Below are positions 47,800-58,660 of a DNA stretch of 64,000 nt, piece after piece; the stretch's first letter is position 1; the number at the start of each line of letters is the position of its first letter. Under the pieces are notes generated by a model. It was not told where the DNA came from and did no database searches. It saw nothing but the letters and a program-made list of their open reading frames with translations. This DNA is from Marisa cornuarietis (Eukaryota; Mollusca; Gastropoda; Architaenioglossa; Ampullariidae), in the NCBI GenBank assembly GCA_004794655.1, contig SMMW01000555.1:2480001-2544000 (forward strand). The letters are read 5' to 3'. Both the position numbers and the translations under genes were made by a program.

Positions 47800-48345
47800 C
47801 GTTTCAGAAATCTGTTTACCGTTAGTAAGCAAAACCCAATGCACTTGATGAAGTAAGGCTGTATTGACCCCCGAAAAAATTCTTGAGAAGTTTAGTAATC
47901 GAAATCTGAATCGATAAAACCAGAAATGCACAGGATACGCAAAAAATTGTCGCGTGTTGATAGAGATGTCATGCAAAGTTTGAGAATACACTATGACCAC
48001 TGTGATAACGACCGTGACAGGACGGGAGTATTTATGCGTACAGGCTACATTCAGTTGATGAGGACACACGGCCGATGCCGTCCTTTGCATCGCCATAGCA
48101 GCCAAGCACTATTTCCACAACGATACACCCATATTCTTCAGAGTCTCTGATATTCGCAGGCGGCTACTTGAACAGACAGATTGGCAACGTTGAGCTGGTG
48201 GGGTAGCCAAAGTTGCAACTGTAGTCCTCCATAGAGGAACAGCAGTTCTGAAAGGGCCAGTGGACAGAAATACGTCGGCATTGCAGTTTCGTCCTCAGTT
48301 TTGACAAAATAGTAATCATTATATTTCAATAAGTAACTGATGTTT
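47800..48345 (-). pseudogene. GPCR pseudogene, zeta type
   Basis: Minus-strand pieces in order: PLALSELLFLYGGL (TM2), LNVANLSVQVAACEYQRL (TM3 start), MAMQRTASAVCPHQLNVACT (TM3 end and loop 2), VVITVVIVYSQTLHDI (TM4) and a decayed TM5. There are frame breaks between 48105 and 48138, and no TM6-7. Related to 61060-61450. Confidence 0.8.
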
Positions 48346-48606
48346 TGTCTGTTAATCCTTCTTGTCACCTAAAGAAAGTAAAACAGTACAAGCAGCACAA
48401 AAACAGTAAAAACAGGAAAACACTGTTGGACACAAGCGCAGACCAAGTTCTCTCACCCAGGCCGTAAATGTCGACCACATCAAAACAGATCAAAAAGAAG
48501 TCTTCATAATATGAGCATATAAAGGTTCACATGCGGATTTATAGTATAATAAATTGTGAAAAGGTAAACAGTATACTCGTGTTCCCTAATCGAACATTGA
48601 ACTTGA

Positions 48607-48957
48607 TAAGTCTTTCTGTTGTGTGAAGAAGAGGCAAGTTAGTTGTTTCCAAAGTCTTTCTGTCGTATGTAAAAGAGGGAAGTTGTTGGTTTAGTAAATC
48701 ATTAGGGTACCGGCAGAAGAGGAAAGTTAGTTGTTTACTTAAGTCTTTGTGTCGTGTGTACAAGAAGAAAGCTAGTTGTTTAGCAAAGTATTAGTGGCGT
48801 GTGTGGAAGAGAGAAGTTAGTTGTTTGCTAAAGTATTTATGTCGTGTGGATAAGAAAGACGTTAGTGGTTTAATAAATTATCAGTGTTGTTTGTAGAAGA
48901 AAAAGTTAGTTGTTTACTAACGTCTTTGTGTCGTGTGCAGAAGAAGTAAGTTCATGC
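48607..48957. repeat. 44-45-bp minisatellite, about 8 units
   Basis: Units of 44-45 bp with consensus parts AAGTCTTTGTGTCGTGTG, AGAAGAGG and AAGTTAGTTGTTTA, repeated about eight times. It lies downstream of exon 7 of dehydrogenase copy 3. Shorter arrays occur at 23985, 28915, 40725 and 56150. Confidence 0.9.
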
Positions 48958-49225
48958 GCCTTTATGTGTTTTCCTGTGCAAAAGAAAAAATGAAGTCAAA
49001 TGTTGTGTGCGTACTACGTAGTGAGTACTGTGACAATGTGTAAACAGAAAAGCAATTAAAATAACTAACGATGTACGATGATCACTGTGATAGCGATCGT
49101 AAAAATCTGTGCTTACTGATTTGTCATGTGTAGGATGCTGCACAATCACAAGATCTTGACAAAACTTCCCATAAAATGTCATTCGACCATCGCCAATTAA
49201 TAAAAATCCAAGAAATATTTGTCCC

Positions 49226-50365
49226 TCAGTAAGTGTCCACCACCACGAGGTCAGAAACCCGGTCACGGTCGACAACCTGTCTTCGCCGATAACGCGCCCC
49301 CTTTTTAAGGGACACCTCCAAGATGGCGCCGTTGTTGTCTGGATCTCGTATCAGTTTCATGACGGCCTGTGCCACCTGGGAAACTCTGTAAGGCATAAAC
49401 TAATTTTTTCACAACACTTAAAATGTCCTGCTGTCTTTCTAAACGTTCGACTGTATTTTGCTATTCGTCCGAATGCTAAAATTATATTACACACCTCAGC
49501 TAAATCCTAAAGAGCTGTACTAAAAAAAAAAAGTCAAACATTTAAGGACTATCACAGAGTGTACAGCTTTCTTCGTCCAAAGACATGAACCATTGAAACA
49601 AAAGGAGTCTTATCTTACAAAAAATCTGACATCTAAAGCAGGAGATGGCAGTGACTTACGGCATAACTCCGTGCTCTTTGAAATACTGGTCGAATAATTC
49701 TGGGTGATCGAAGTTATCCCTTATAGGAATCATTGCGGTCTGAATGGCATCTGGACACACACAGCACCAGCGGACACCATGGTCTCTCTGGTCAGGACTC
49801 ATCTACAAAATCAAGCTGATGTCATTACTCCCAACATCACTGTTCTAGTGGTAAAGCTGATGTGTGTACAGGAAGGGATGTGTGTACACTAAGCTATTAC
49901 ACATATGAAATTATATGCCTTGGAGTCTAGAAACTTGCCAAACACATTAACCAACACCTCACTGAAATTTTGCTGTTTATCTGAGTTTTTTTTTAAATTA
50001 TCGCTTGCCTTGAACTAAAATATCTAAAATCGTTGGCACATGTCGGCAGTATAATTAGGTATTTCATGTCTAAAATTACATGAAGAGGAAGTTAAAATAA
50101 CACACTGCTGATAAGAGTTCCTGGCACTTAGGGAAAAATTAAGCTTACATCCTAAAATCAGTCTTAAAAGAGATGAGAGAGAGAGAGAAAGCATTGAAGC
50201 CTCCATCAGTTCGCGACGCATGTGCCCATGGACTAAGATTAACATAAAAGATCACCATGTAATGACTCACAGCCCAGCTGGTGGTGAAGCCGACCACAGC
50301 ATGCTTGGACGCACAATAGCTCGGTGTAAACGATTTTACATAAATTCCTGATCAAAACATTTTTA

Positions 50366-50439
<74 letters not shown>

Positions 50440-53400
50440 GCGCCACTATGTAGATAAAAATAAAAGTGAATCTTCATCCAACAGACTAAGTGCATCACAC
50501 AGTCCGTGTCACAGTATGTCAAGCTTCACGAGAATATTCATCTCAAGGGAGTTCAGTCAATCATTTACAGTTTAACAAGGCAGCGAGTAATCTACACTGA
50601 GTCCAACCACAAGTCTTGATTGGAATGGGAAAATGTGTGAAAAGGAGAAATCTGAAAATCTCCTACTAACCTGCAAAAGATGCCACATTAATGATGATAC
50701 CACCTCGACCTCCGCGGTCACGGCGCATGTGTTCCAGGGCTAAGAGACTGCCCCGGATATGTGATCCCTGTGACCAGAAAGTGTCATATGTTTGTGAAAG
50801 TGTAAGTGCGAAGAAATATCAGTAAAATGAGACAAAGACATTATCTAGGGTCTATCACTGAAATTATGGTCATTCTGGACTAATCATCTAACTTCAAATA
50901 CTATGTCATTTTTTCAGTTTGTCTTCAATAAAACTTTGGTTTAACTTATATTTTGTGCCTGGCTACATTACTGAGAGAAAAAAGTGCGTGTGTTTACTTC
51001 TGAACAACTGATCATTTGTTTAATTAAGTCGACACATCTTCTATTATTGTATTATCCCATGACAGTTCTCATATACAAACCGCGTTGACAGCCAGCATTT
51101 TCTCCCAGTTGTCCTCGTCCAGAATCCCAGCATTGTTGACACAGATCTCCACGGCTCCAAACTTGGACACTGCCGCCCCGAACGCCGCTGTTCACCATAA
51201 CAATATAACATGTTAAATGACACAAAACAACACGTTGTAATTTATCTAGTGACTTTCTATCACAATACGAGAATCGCATAAAAATAAACGATGTGGTTGT
51301 CACTGCGGTGTGTCACAACCTTCCTTGTTGCAATCGATGGTCTAGGAGAGGTGACTGAAGGCATGCTGAATCCTCGTACCCCAACTGTGATAAATGCGAT
51401 CTGTGAAAGAGGAGATAGCGCTGTTATGTGCGGGACGATGGATGGGTCCAAAGAAAGGCTGAATTAAAGTAGATAGGGTATTGCAGTCTAACTTGAAAGG
51501 TTAAGGTCGCGCGAAGCTCTAATGAGCGCATTGATGATCAAAGTACAGGGTGGCAATGAAATAATTACATTAGAAGGAGGCTATGTGATTGAATTATGCA
51601 GATCGGAATACGTTCAACAACTGTCTAGGGTCAGCACTGGGAGTTAGGTTATTTTGTCGAGGACGGGTGTATAGCGCGTTGGAGTAGTATGGTATGAGCG
51701 GGACAGACGCCTGTTTTGCTATAGTTGGTGCTAAGTCCCGTGGTACCACTTTCCCGCGCGATGAACAGTTTGCTGTATTTGGGACTAGTCAGGACAGCAG
51801 GCGTCAGGAGATGATGTGTTGCTGGAGAGCACAATGAAATGACAAACAGTAGATAGCCAGGGAGGATTTGCTGGATGATCTCATACCTTGCAGTCTACTG
51901 GTGGGGCTACTCCAGCAAGTGTTCGCCCGATTGCAGTGTGGCAACGGTGGTCTCCGCAGCCTGTACCACAAACCGTGAGGGTAAGAGACCAGGAAGAAAT
52001 ACTGTCGCTGTTGCTTTAGATGATGGCTGTTCAGGGAAGTATGCAAGCATGGAATCCAGTTTCACGATTCTTAGTAGCAGACGGCATTTTTGTTTGGGTG
52101 CAAAGTGCATTTATAAGATACGTTCTGCAAGAATGGCTAAATGTTAAATGAGGGGGGGGAACGGTAGCGAAAAGAGAACGAAAGGATATGATGAAAGATA
52201 ACGTATATGCTCTCTGTTTACGAATGTTTGTGGATATTTAGCCTTGTTTCATGTTTTGACTGTTCCAACTGCGGACGTGGATTGGTATACTTCTGTTAGG
52301 TCGGGTACATCTCTTGTACTGACCATCGCTTTAGAGTGTGAACGGGGGCTTCTAGACTGGTGTGTCAGTCTTCTCTGCGAATTATGAAGCGTCTGTCGTC
52401 GTTTGTCGGAGAATCATTGCTGAAAGCACTAGCGGGCATGAGGTTAGTGCAAAACGGAAATTGTCCATGTCCGACTATCCATCGCCAGAACAGTGCAAGC
52501 TCAGTATTTAGTAGCCATTTCCTTTTAACACCTTTTAATGTTTAACCCTAGTCGAAACTCTGCACTTTCAGAAATAATTGCTATGCGGATTGTAGCCTAA
52601 GCAGATGTACATCGGTCAGCGGGCAGGGGCAGAGGGCGAGGGGGAGAAACGGCTGCGGGGTCTAGAGACGCGTTGAGTAGAAGCGTCTGTCATCGTTTGA
52701 CTGGACATCCACGCTGGAAGCTACAGGTCAGTGCAAGGCGGAAATTGTTCGTGTCAGACTGTGCATCGCCATGAACAGAACAAGTTCTCTACTAATGAGC
52801 AGGTTAAGTCGTATTTTTGTGTATTTACTCTTCACACCTGTTCGACCTGAGTCGTCGCTCTGCACTTTGAGAAGTAATTGCTTCGTGATTGACAAGAGGG
52901 GACGAAACAGCTGTCGGGGTCTGTAGGTGCACCTTGTATAAGTCTATTGCTTTGGTGTCAAGTTTTATACCTCTTTTTAAGTACAGTATCATCTCATTGT
53001 GGGTTGTTGTTTCTGTGTACCTGGTTTTGCTTTTCTTCTCTCTTTTTAAATAAACTTTTCTCTTGTATGGCCAAACCGTGGCTGTTCTTTGGGTTTGGTT
53101 TAACATATTCACATTGTACAGTGTGTAGATTGCCTTAGGTTGATGAGACCACTGTGTTTGACGTGAGCAAACCTAAAAGGATGGAGGGGGGGTGTAGATA
53201 GGTGCAGCCAGAGAGCGACAACGACAGTAATAACAGGTTGATGCAGATGTACAGCTCCCTGCAATAGTGCATCATTTCTTTACTCCAGCCACTTTAATTT
53301 GATTTAACACATAGAAGAGTGTACAAACCTTTGTGCTGCTCTGTATCCGAGACGTCTGCCGGCTGAAAGAAGACGACGTCGGCACCATATTGTGTTTGTA

Positions 53401-53816
53401 GCTCGGCCTCTGTGGCCCTCCCTCTCTCAACATTGACACCACAGAACAACACCTGCCATAGCAGCGATATAACACGTAGCAACAAAATATGACTGCCATA
53501 CAGTCTAGTAGGGTAACCTCTTTATTTATAGCTTTTAGTCATTTAGGGTCGTCCCTGTACATGCGAGTTAACTGTATGTGCGTTACAATACATTAATGTG
53601 AAAGCCTGAGGCCCATAACGAGGCTGTAGAGATTCAAAAACATAAAAACTGTTATCAGGGAAAAGTGGATTTTTCTTTGTCACCGATACCTTACTAAATT
53701 TACAGTCAATGGATGTTTCTTACCTTTGCTCCCAGGGACAGTAGCTCTTCCACGATACCACGCCCCAAGCCTCGTGCACCGCCTGTAAGAAACACGCCCT
53801 TACCTCGAGGGTCCAT
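49226..53816 (-). CDS. HPGD-like: HPGD-like short-chain dehydrogenase, copy 3 (7 exons, 266 aa)
   Basis: Exons from 5' to 3' on the minus strand: 53724-53816, 53329-53452, 51081-51187, 50671-50767, 50271-50347, 49660-49802 and 49226-49385. Exon lengths and phases equal those of copy 2, giving 266 codons plus TGA. The Rossmann motif reads TGGARGLG, NNAG is at 90-93, and the Ser138, Tyr151, Lys155 triad is present (YCASK). Position 148 is Thr, not Gln. The C-terminal exon starts VSQVAQAVMKLIRDPDNN and matches the C-terminal helix and strand of HPGD (IANGLITLIEDD region). This copy best keeps the shared upstream region, including an exact TCTCGCGAGA about 63 bp before the ATG. Intron 2 (51188-53328) is enlarged by repeated segments related to intron 2 of the other copies. 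Of the three it is the most likely to be expressed and functional. Confidence 0.88.
50368..50438. repeat. (CA)n microsatellite beside exon 5 acceptor, copy 3
   Basis: Perfect CA tract of about 70 bp starting 20 nt beyond the exon 5 acceptor of copy 3. Confidence 0.98.
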
Positions 53817-54085
53817 GATAGCAGTTTGTAAACGTACAGCCAAGACTGTAGAAGAGACAGTTGTTGAATGCAGCCTCGTCTCGCGAGACCGAAACCTGTC
53901 TACTTTCTCTTCCATTGTTTATATCTTACTAACATTGTAACAGATGCTCACACGCGCGCCCAACACTCACGCAGTCGCTCGGACATTTGCGTGTTCTTTT
54001 CTTCTGATGTAAAAAGAACTACTAAATCTGAGTCTTTGCAGGCTCTGTCTAAATTTAATTGTGGAGAAAGTCTGTTACATGAAAT
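53817..54085 (-). promoter_or_regulatory. Upstream region of copy 3 with TCTCGCGAGA element
   Basis: An exact TCTCGCGAGA palindrome lies at 53879-53888, 63 bp before the start codon. In vertebrates this decamer is a known core-promoter element of TATA-less genes. Promoter function here is inferred from position and partial conservation with copy 1. Confidence 0.45.
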
Positions 54086-54225
54086 GAATAAAATCAACAA
54101 ATAATGAAGACAAGCGATAGCTCTTTTACGCCTTCAGTCGATCCTTATTTTTATGTAACGATTTCAAATATAGAGTCCTAAACAGAAGTTTCTTTTTCTC
54201 TTTTTCAGATTTTTCTAATTTATAA

Positions 54226-54282
54226 TTGTTTCAGACAAATGAGCTACTCCTGAGCATAGCAACTCTCGAGAGAGGAAGAATT
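54226..54282 (+). promoter_or_regulatory. 5' UTR splice acceptor of the gamma pseudogene
   Basis: TTGTTTCAG ends at 54234, followed by a 48-bp leader like that of the gamma receptor at 16729. Confidence 0.55.
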
Positions 54283-55117
54283 ATGTCGTGGAATGAGAGT
54301 TTGGTGGACGTTGTTGGTTTAATGATAAAAGTCATCTGCCTCAACGGCTACTCATCAGTGTCTACATTGTACATTGCACTGGCCCTCTCTAATTTACTGC
54401 TACTGTATTCTGGATTGTTGAATTACGCATGGTTAATTTTTCAGTTCCACGTCAACAGTATGACTGTGCACATGTCTCAGTATGCAAACTAGGATCGTTT
54501 TTAATATATACGAGTATTGCTTTGTCATCGTGGTACCTGGTTGCTATGACGACCCAAAGAGCGATGCCAGTCATGTGGCCTCACCGTGTGAACGTGGTCT
54601 GCACGCGCAATGTTTCCCGCGTGGTCACAGCCTTTATCGGACTGGTTATCATCGTGTTATATTCACACATTTTATATGGCATATACTTACCTATAGACAA
54701 AAATAAAAATGTGTCTTGTCCCATTTGTAAATGTGGTGCTGTGAACACAGACTATAGATACTTTTATGATAATGTTTGATCATTACTTAAGCTAATAATA
54801 GGTTCTGTTGGTCCATTCGTTTTACTGCTTGTATCCAACACTGTCCTTGTCAAAGCGGTGCTGACCTCGGTGAAAAATGTACGTCACAGCCTAGCAGTCA
54901 GTCAGTAAATGCAATTCACTGCTCGTGAGAGTCAAATCTCCTCTTTGACAGTGTCACAGGTTGCTTTGTCCGTTACATTCTTTGTCCTGACCGGCCCTCT
55001 CCGTGTGCTGATGATTACTTACCAGTATCTTGAACTGGAGGTGAGAATCAAAAGCTCTATCGATCTCATCATGTTTGCACTGTACAGACCGTTTTCTGCA
55101 AGCAGTGCTATCAACTT
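54283..55117 (+). pseudogene. GPCR pseudogene, gamma type, with a beta-type tract
   Basis: Begins MSWNESLVDVVGLMIKV like the gamma gene at 16729. An in-frame 60-bp deletion removes most of TM1 and loop 1. A frameshift lies between about 54440 and 54480. The tract of about 54464-54525 (SVCKLGSFLIYTS) is almost identical to the beta receptor at 56760-57764 and unlike the gamma gene (SCKIGVFLPVVSS), after which gamma sequence resumes (CPICKCGAVNTDY). TGA at 54777-54779 and TAA at 54906-54908 are further stops. The end of TM7 and the tail are missing: at 55117 the sequence switches to the R1 repeat. Confidence 0.88.
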
Positions 55118-55904
55118 AATGAGATTAGTTCCTTAATACAGCGTGCATTTAATATTTTAGCAACATTTTGTACGACTGTGGATATCGTGATTAAATCAGA
55201 AGATAAATTGAAGAACTTGTTAAGAAACAGCGAGATTAATAATTAGAGCTTCTACCAAACTTTTCCCAGTCATTTCAGCAGTTAAAATCAGATAAGAAAT
55301 CATTGAGAGTATTGCTACAGACTTGAAAATAATTTGATGAGTTCAATTGTTTGCTTTTTAAAATCCGGTGTTTAGTCTTCTGTGATTGTACTCATTGATA
55401 CAAAGAGACATGATGAGATTAAGTGATTGTCACGTATGTCAACCACGCTAATGAGGTCGTTAAGTGGTTCAATTTTGTCAAGTTAAAACTGAGCATTTCA
55501 TAACGAACTGGCGATCGAATAAGTACGCGTAAGAAGTAGATAATAAATACCCACGCTGATGTGCAAAATATATGAATATTACAATATATTCGTGCTGTGC
55601 CAGTAAAAGCCCTTGACAAAAGTATTAACCAGAGGGAACATAACAGACAAGAGAGAATTTGCAATAACAACAACTAGGTAAAACAGGTCAAAGTTCAGAT
55701 ACACTTTGAAATGTTTAATTCTCCATATGGTTTACAGACGTGACAAAATGAAAGAAAGTGACATTGTTATACAATCACTTTAAGAAAAAAGCTTTCTTTG
55801 GTTCTACTGTTAAATTAAGTTTGATAAGCACCAGACTTTCACATCATAAATGTCATGTTTTAAATGCTATTACATTCTGCGACATGGATCAGGCTATGCA
55901 TCAT

Positions 55905-56095
55905 TTACACAGTGTAGATGTTGTTAGCATTGTTTGCATTATACAGTACAAGTAGCACAATAACAGTAAAAACAGTCAAACACTGTTGGACACAAGTGCT
56001 TTCACCTAGATCATAACTGTCGACCACATGCAAACTAATCAATTTAATGCTTTCATAATATGAACAGATATAGGGTCACAAACGCATTCATACTA
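55905..56095 (-). pseudogene. Possible strongly decayed GPCR relic
   Basis: Counterpart of 28700-28860 with GTTGTTAGCATTGTTTGCA (TM7-like) and CACTGTTGGACACAAG (TM5-like), no open frame. Confidence 0.35.
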
Positions 56096-56149
56096 TAATA
56101 ATTTGTGAAACGGTGAAGACTGTGCTCATGTCCCAAAATGTGAACATTG

Positions 56150-56345
56150 AGTTGGATAAGTGTCGATGTCGTTTGTAAGAGAGGAAAGTTTGTTGTTTAG
56201 TAAAGTCTATGTGTGCTGTGTAGAAGAGGGCAGTCAGTTGTTTAGTAAATTCTTTGTGTCGTGTATAGAAGAGGGAAATTTAGTGTTTTGTAAAAGTTTT
56301 GTCTCGTGTGTAGAAGAGGGGAGTTAGTTGTGTAATAAATTTTAC
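56150..56345. repeat. 44-45-bp minisatellite, short copy
   Basis: Four degenerate units, counterpart of 28915-29065. Confidence 0.7.
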
Positions 56346-56759
56346 GAAAAGCGCACTGACAGCTTAATATGTTTTGCTGTACAATATAACATGTGCAGTT
56401 AAATGTTGCTTGCATACCACGTAGTGAGTTCCGTGACAATGTGAACAGAAATATCCTTTTACATGAAAGATAAGAGGATTCTGCATCAGTGCCACGTGCA
56501 TAGGAGTTGATTCATAAAATATGGTCTTAATTTCAAAGACTAATATATCGCTTTTATGTACAATAAAGACATGCAAACACTCGTGAAGATGGAGAGGAAC
56601 GCTGATAATATATCCGTTTAGCTTAGAAGGCGTTGGGATTTATATTTTAACATAATTACACTTCTTCATGCACCAAGGTAGGAATACATTTCTTATTAGC
56701 AGTTTAGGAAAGATTATGAATAAAGTCATTTGTATTTTTATATTTAGAGGAATGTATTG

Positions 56760-57764
56760 TTAATGATTATATTTTGTGTTGTTATTACGACACAAAAAAC
56801 TAAGAATGCATAAAGCTTCTTTTCTAAATTTCTTGCCTGTAAGACTATAGAGGTAGAAGTTGACAGAACTGTTTGCAGAAAACAATATAAACGTTACACT
56901 TGAAATAATGGTGTACACAGTGTCTTCCAGACGTAGAATAGTTTTGTAGTCACGGTAGATGTAAGGACATACTATCCCATACACACTACCAGGGCCAGTC
57001 AGGAGAAAAAATGTCACAGACAAAACAATCAACCTCACAGACAAAGAGAAGGCTTTACTTTCTCGTGCAGCTGCATGCATCGACTGACCGGATGACAGTT
57101 TCTGACGCACTTTTTCCGCCGAAGTCAGCACAGATCTTGCAAGAACAACGTTGGACGCAAGTAGCAGCACAAATGGAACAAAAGATTGAATTAGTAGATC
57201 AATCAGTGGGAAAACGTGAAAGTAGAAATAAAGGTAGTCTGAATCGATAAAGTAACAACTGCAGACGTTACAAGATAAATTACTACACGTCGACACAGAT
57301 ATGTTGATGCCGTACAAAACGTGCGAATATGACGATATGATGATGAGTGCGATGCCAGTTATGACCAGACGGGAAACATTGCGCGTGCAGACCACGTTCA
57401 CACGATGAGGCCACACGACTGACATCGCTCGCTGCATCGTCATGGCAACCAGGTACCACGAAGATAAAGCACTACTCGTATATATTAAAAACGATCCTAG
57501 TTTGCATACTGAAACATGTAAACACCGAAGATCGATGTTAAATTGAAGCGGTAGCCAGTTTTGTAACATTACGCCAACATACAGGACCACCAGGTCCGAG
57601 ACTGCCAGTGCGATGAAATATGAGGATATTGCTGAGTGATCTTTCATTTGAAGAAATACAAGTATGTTCATGACATTACCAAACGTTCCAAAGACAAGAA
57701 AGAGAGGACAGGCAAGTTTCATCATTAGTATAACTGCTTCCTCAAGACTCTGCACTGGCGCCAT
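56760..57764 (-). CDS. Rhodopsin-type GPCR, beta type (334 aa)
   Basis: An intact one-exon receptor starting at ATG 57764. GTFGN, LAVSD, VCKLG, MTMQRAMSVVWPHRVNV, ECL2 CSNLSCNVCSC with a sequon, PFVLLLASN in TM5, LTGP in TM6, NFYLYSLTGKKFRKE in TM7. The CLTG cysteine after TM7, shared by most members, is Ser here. The C-tail ends with a polar NNNTKYNH stretch and is slightly longer than in the sister at 29832-30815. GTCACGTGAC lies at 57791-57800 before the start, the 5' UTR acceptor near 57878 and the 5' exon donor at 58496. Ligand unknown. Both sisters look functional, so this is a live duplicate pair. Confidence 0.94.
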   Translation of the reverse strand: MAPVQSLEEAVILMMKLACPLFLVFGTFGNVMNILVFLQMKDHSAISSYFIALAVSDLVVLYVGVMLQNWLPLQFNIDLRCLHVSVCKLGSFLIYTSSALSSWYLVAMTMQRAMSVVWPHRVNVVCTRNVSRLVITGIALIIISSYSHVLYGINISVSTCSNLSCNVCSCYFIDSDYLYFYFHVFPLIDLLIQSFVPFVLLLASNVVLARSVLTSAEKVRQKLSSGQSMHAAARESKAFSLSVRLIVLSVTFFLLTGPGSVYGIVCPYIYRDYKTILRLEDTVYTIISSVTFILFSANSSVNFYLYSLTGKKFRKEALCILSFLCRNNNTKYNH

Positions 57765-58496
57765 TGCTAAGTATCATGTGGCTACGTGAAGTCACGTGAC
57801 GTAACACAACTTATAAGCTGAATTTTCAAAGTCACTGGAGGGTTTTTGCCACATTCCACATTCTGGTAATGAGACTGAAACTGAAGCAAGTATAAAATAA
57901 ATTCCGACTCCGAAGTCGTGTTGTATAATAAATAAATAAATAAATAAAAATTGCAGCTTTCACAAATTTTTATGCCAGAAACTCTCCGTCTTTCCGTTAA
58001 TAGAAGCTAAGGAGATTTCCTGGCTTTTAGTTTTAAAATTAAAAATATCATCTGTACTTCCAATTGATACAGTTGGCTTATCTTTATATCAATTGATGAA
58101 TATTTACAATAGTACTAATTTCAATTTTTGCACCAGCTTTTTTTATTTTTTAACTAGACTAGAACGACTTTGTCTTGATAGATAATTGATATTCTACAAT
58201 ATTAATTTGTTAAAAACATCAAAAAACAAATAACTATATTTGACAAAATAAATTTTGGGTGGTAGTTTAAGAATAATAGAAAGAAGTAGATTTATTTAAT
58301 AAAAAGTTATATTAATTTCAAAGGCTCTATTTACAGTTATATAAGCTATAACTGCTTGAGGATTTTCCTTAGTTCACAATATAAAACAAAACATAAAAAG
58401 ACCAAAATTGCAGACATAAAAATTGTTTTCTCTAACTCGTTTCATCCAAATAATAACTAAATATTTTGTAGAAATTTTCAACCTACCTCACTGTCT

Positions 58497-58660
58497 GTGC
58501 AGTTGGTGATGTGAGATGGTCTACGCGATGTTAAATAAATGTTGTCGCAGATAACAGAGCGAACGAATGTTTCTTTAGCTCCGCCCATTTGACGTCAGGT
58601 TGCCACGTGACTGATGCTGTCACGAGGCTTCACTGACTCCTCCCACTAATCACCTAAGCC
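58497..58660 (-). promoter_or_regulatory. Candidate promoter and non-coding exon 1 of the beta receptor (block B)
   Basis: Donor GTGAG/GTAGGT at 58496, CRE TGACGTCA at 58590-58597 next to GCTCCGCCC, a nearby CACGTG (58604-58609), and CTGACTCCTCCCACTAA at about 58634-58650. Order and spacing match block A. Confidence 0.45.

Larger units (their letters stand above)
46500..49390. repeat. Segmental duplication block C (truncated)
   Basis: Colinear with parts of blocks A and B: receptor N-terminal fragment, 5' intron and promoter-like region (46610-47480), CA-rich tract, zeta receptor relic, minisatellite, then dehydrogenase exon 7 of copy 3. The main beta receptor body is missing. Confidence 0.7.

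Noticed and set aside
48607..48957. Regular repeats considered as a CRISPR array
   Set aside because: The units are contiguous 44-45-bp tandem repeats without unique spacers, and the genome is clearly eukaryotic.
52825..53138. Short ORFs in intron 2 of dehydrogenase copy 3
   Set aside because: They lie in intron repeats shared by the three copies and are not conserved as proteins.
41419..57764. Enzyme and receptors as a functional prostaglandin-degrading and prostaglandin-sensing pair
   Set aside because: The receptors do not resemble prostanoid receptors, and Gln148 of the enzyme is changed. Linkage is explained by shared duplications.
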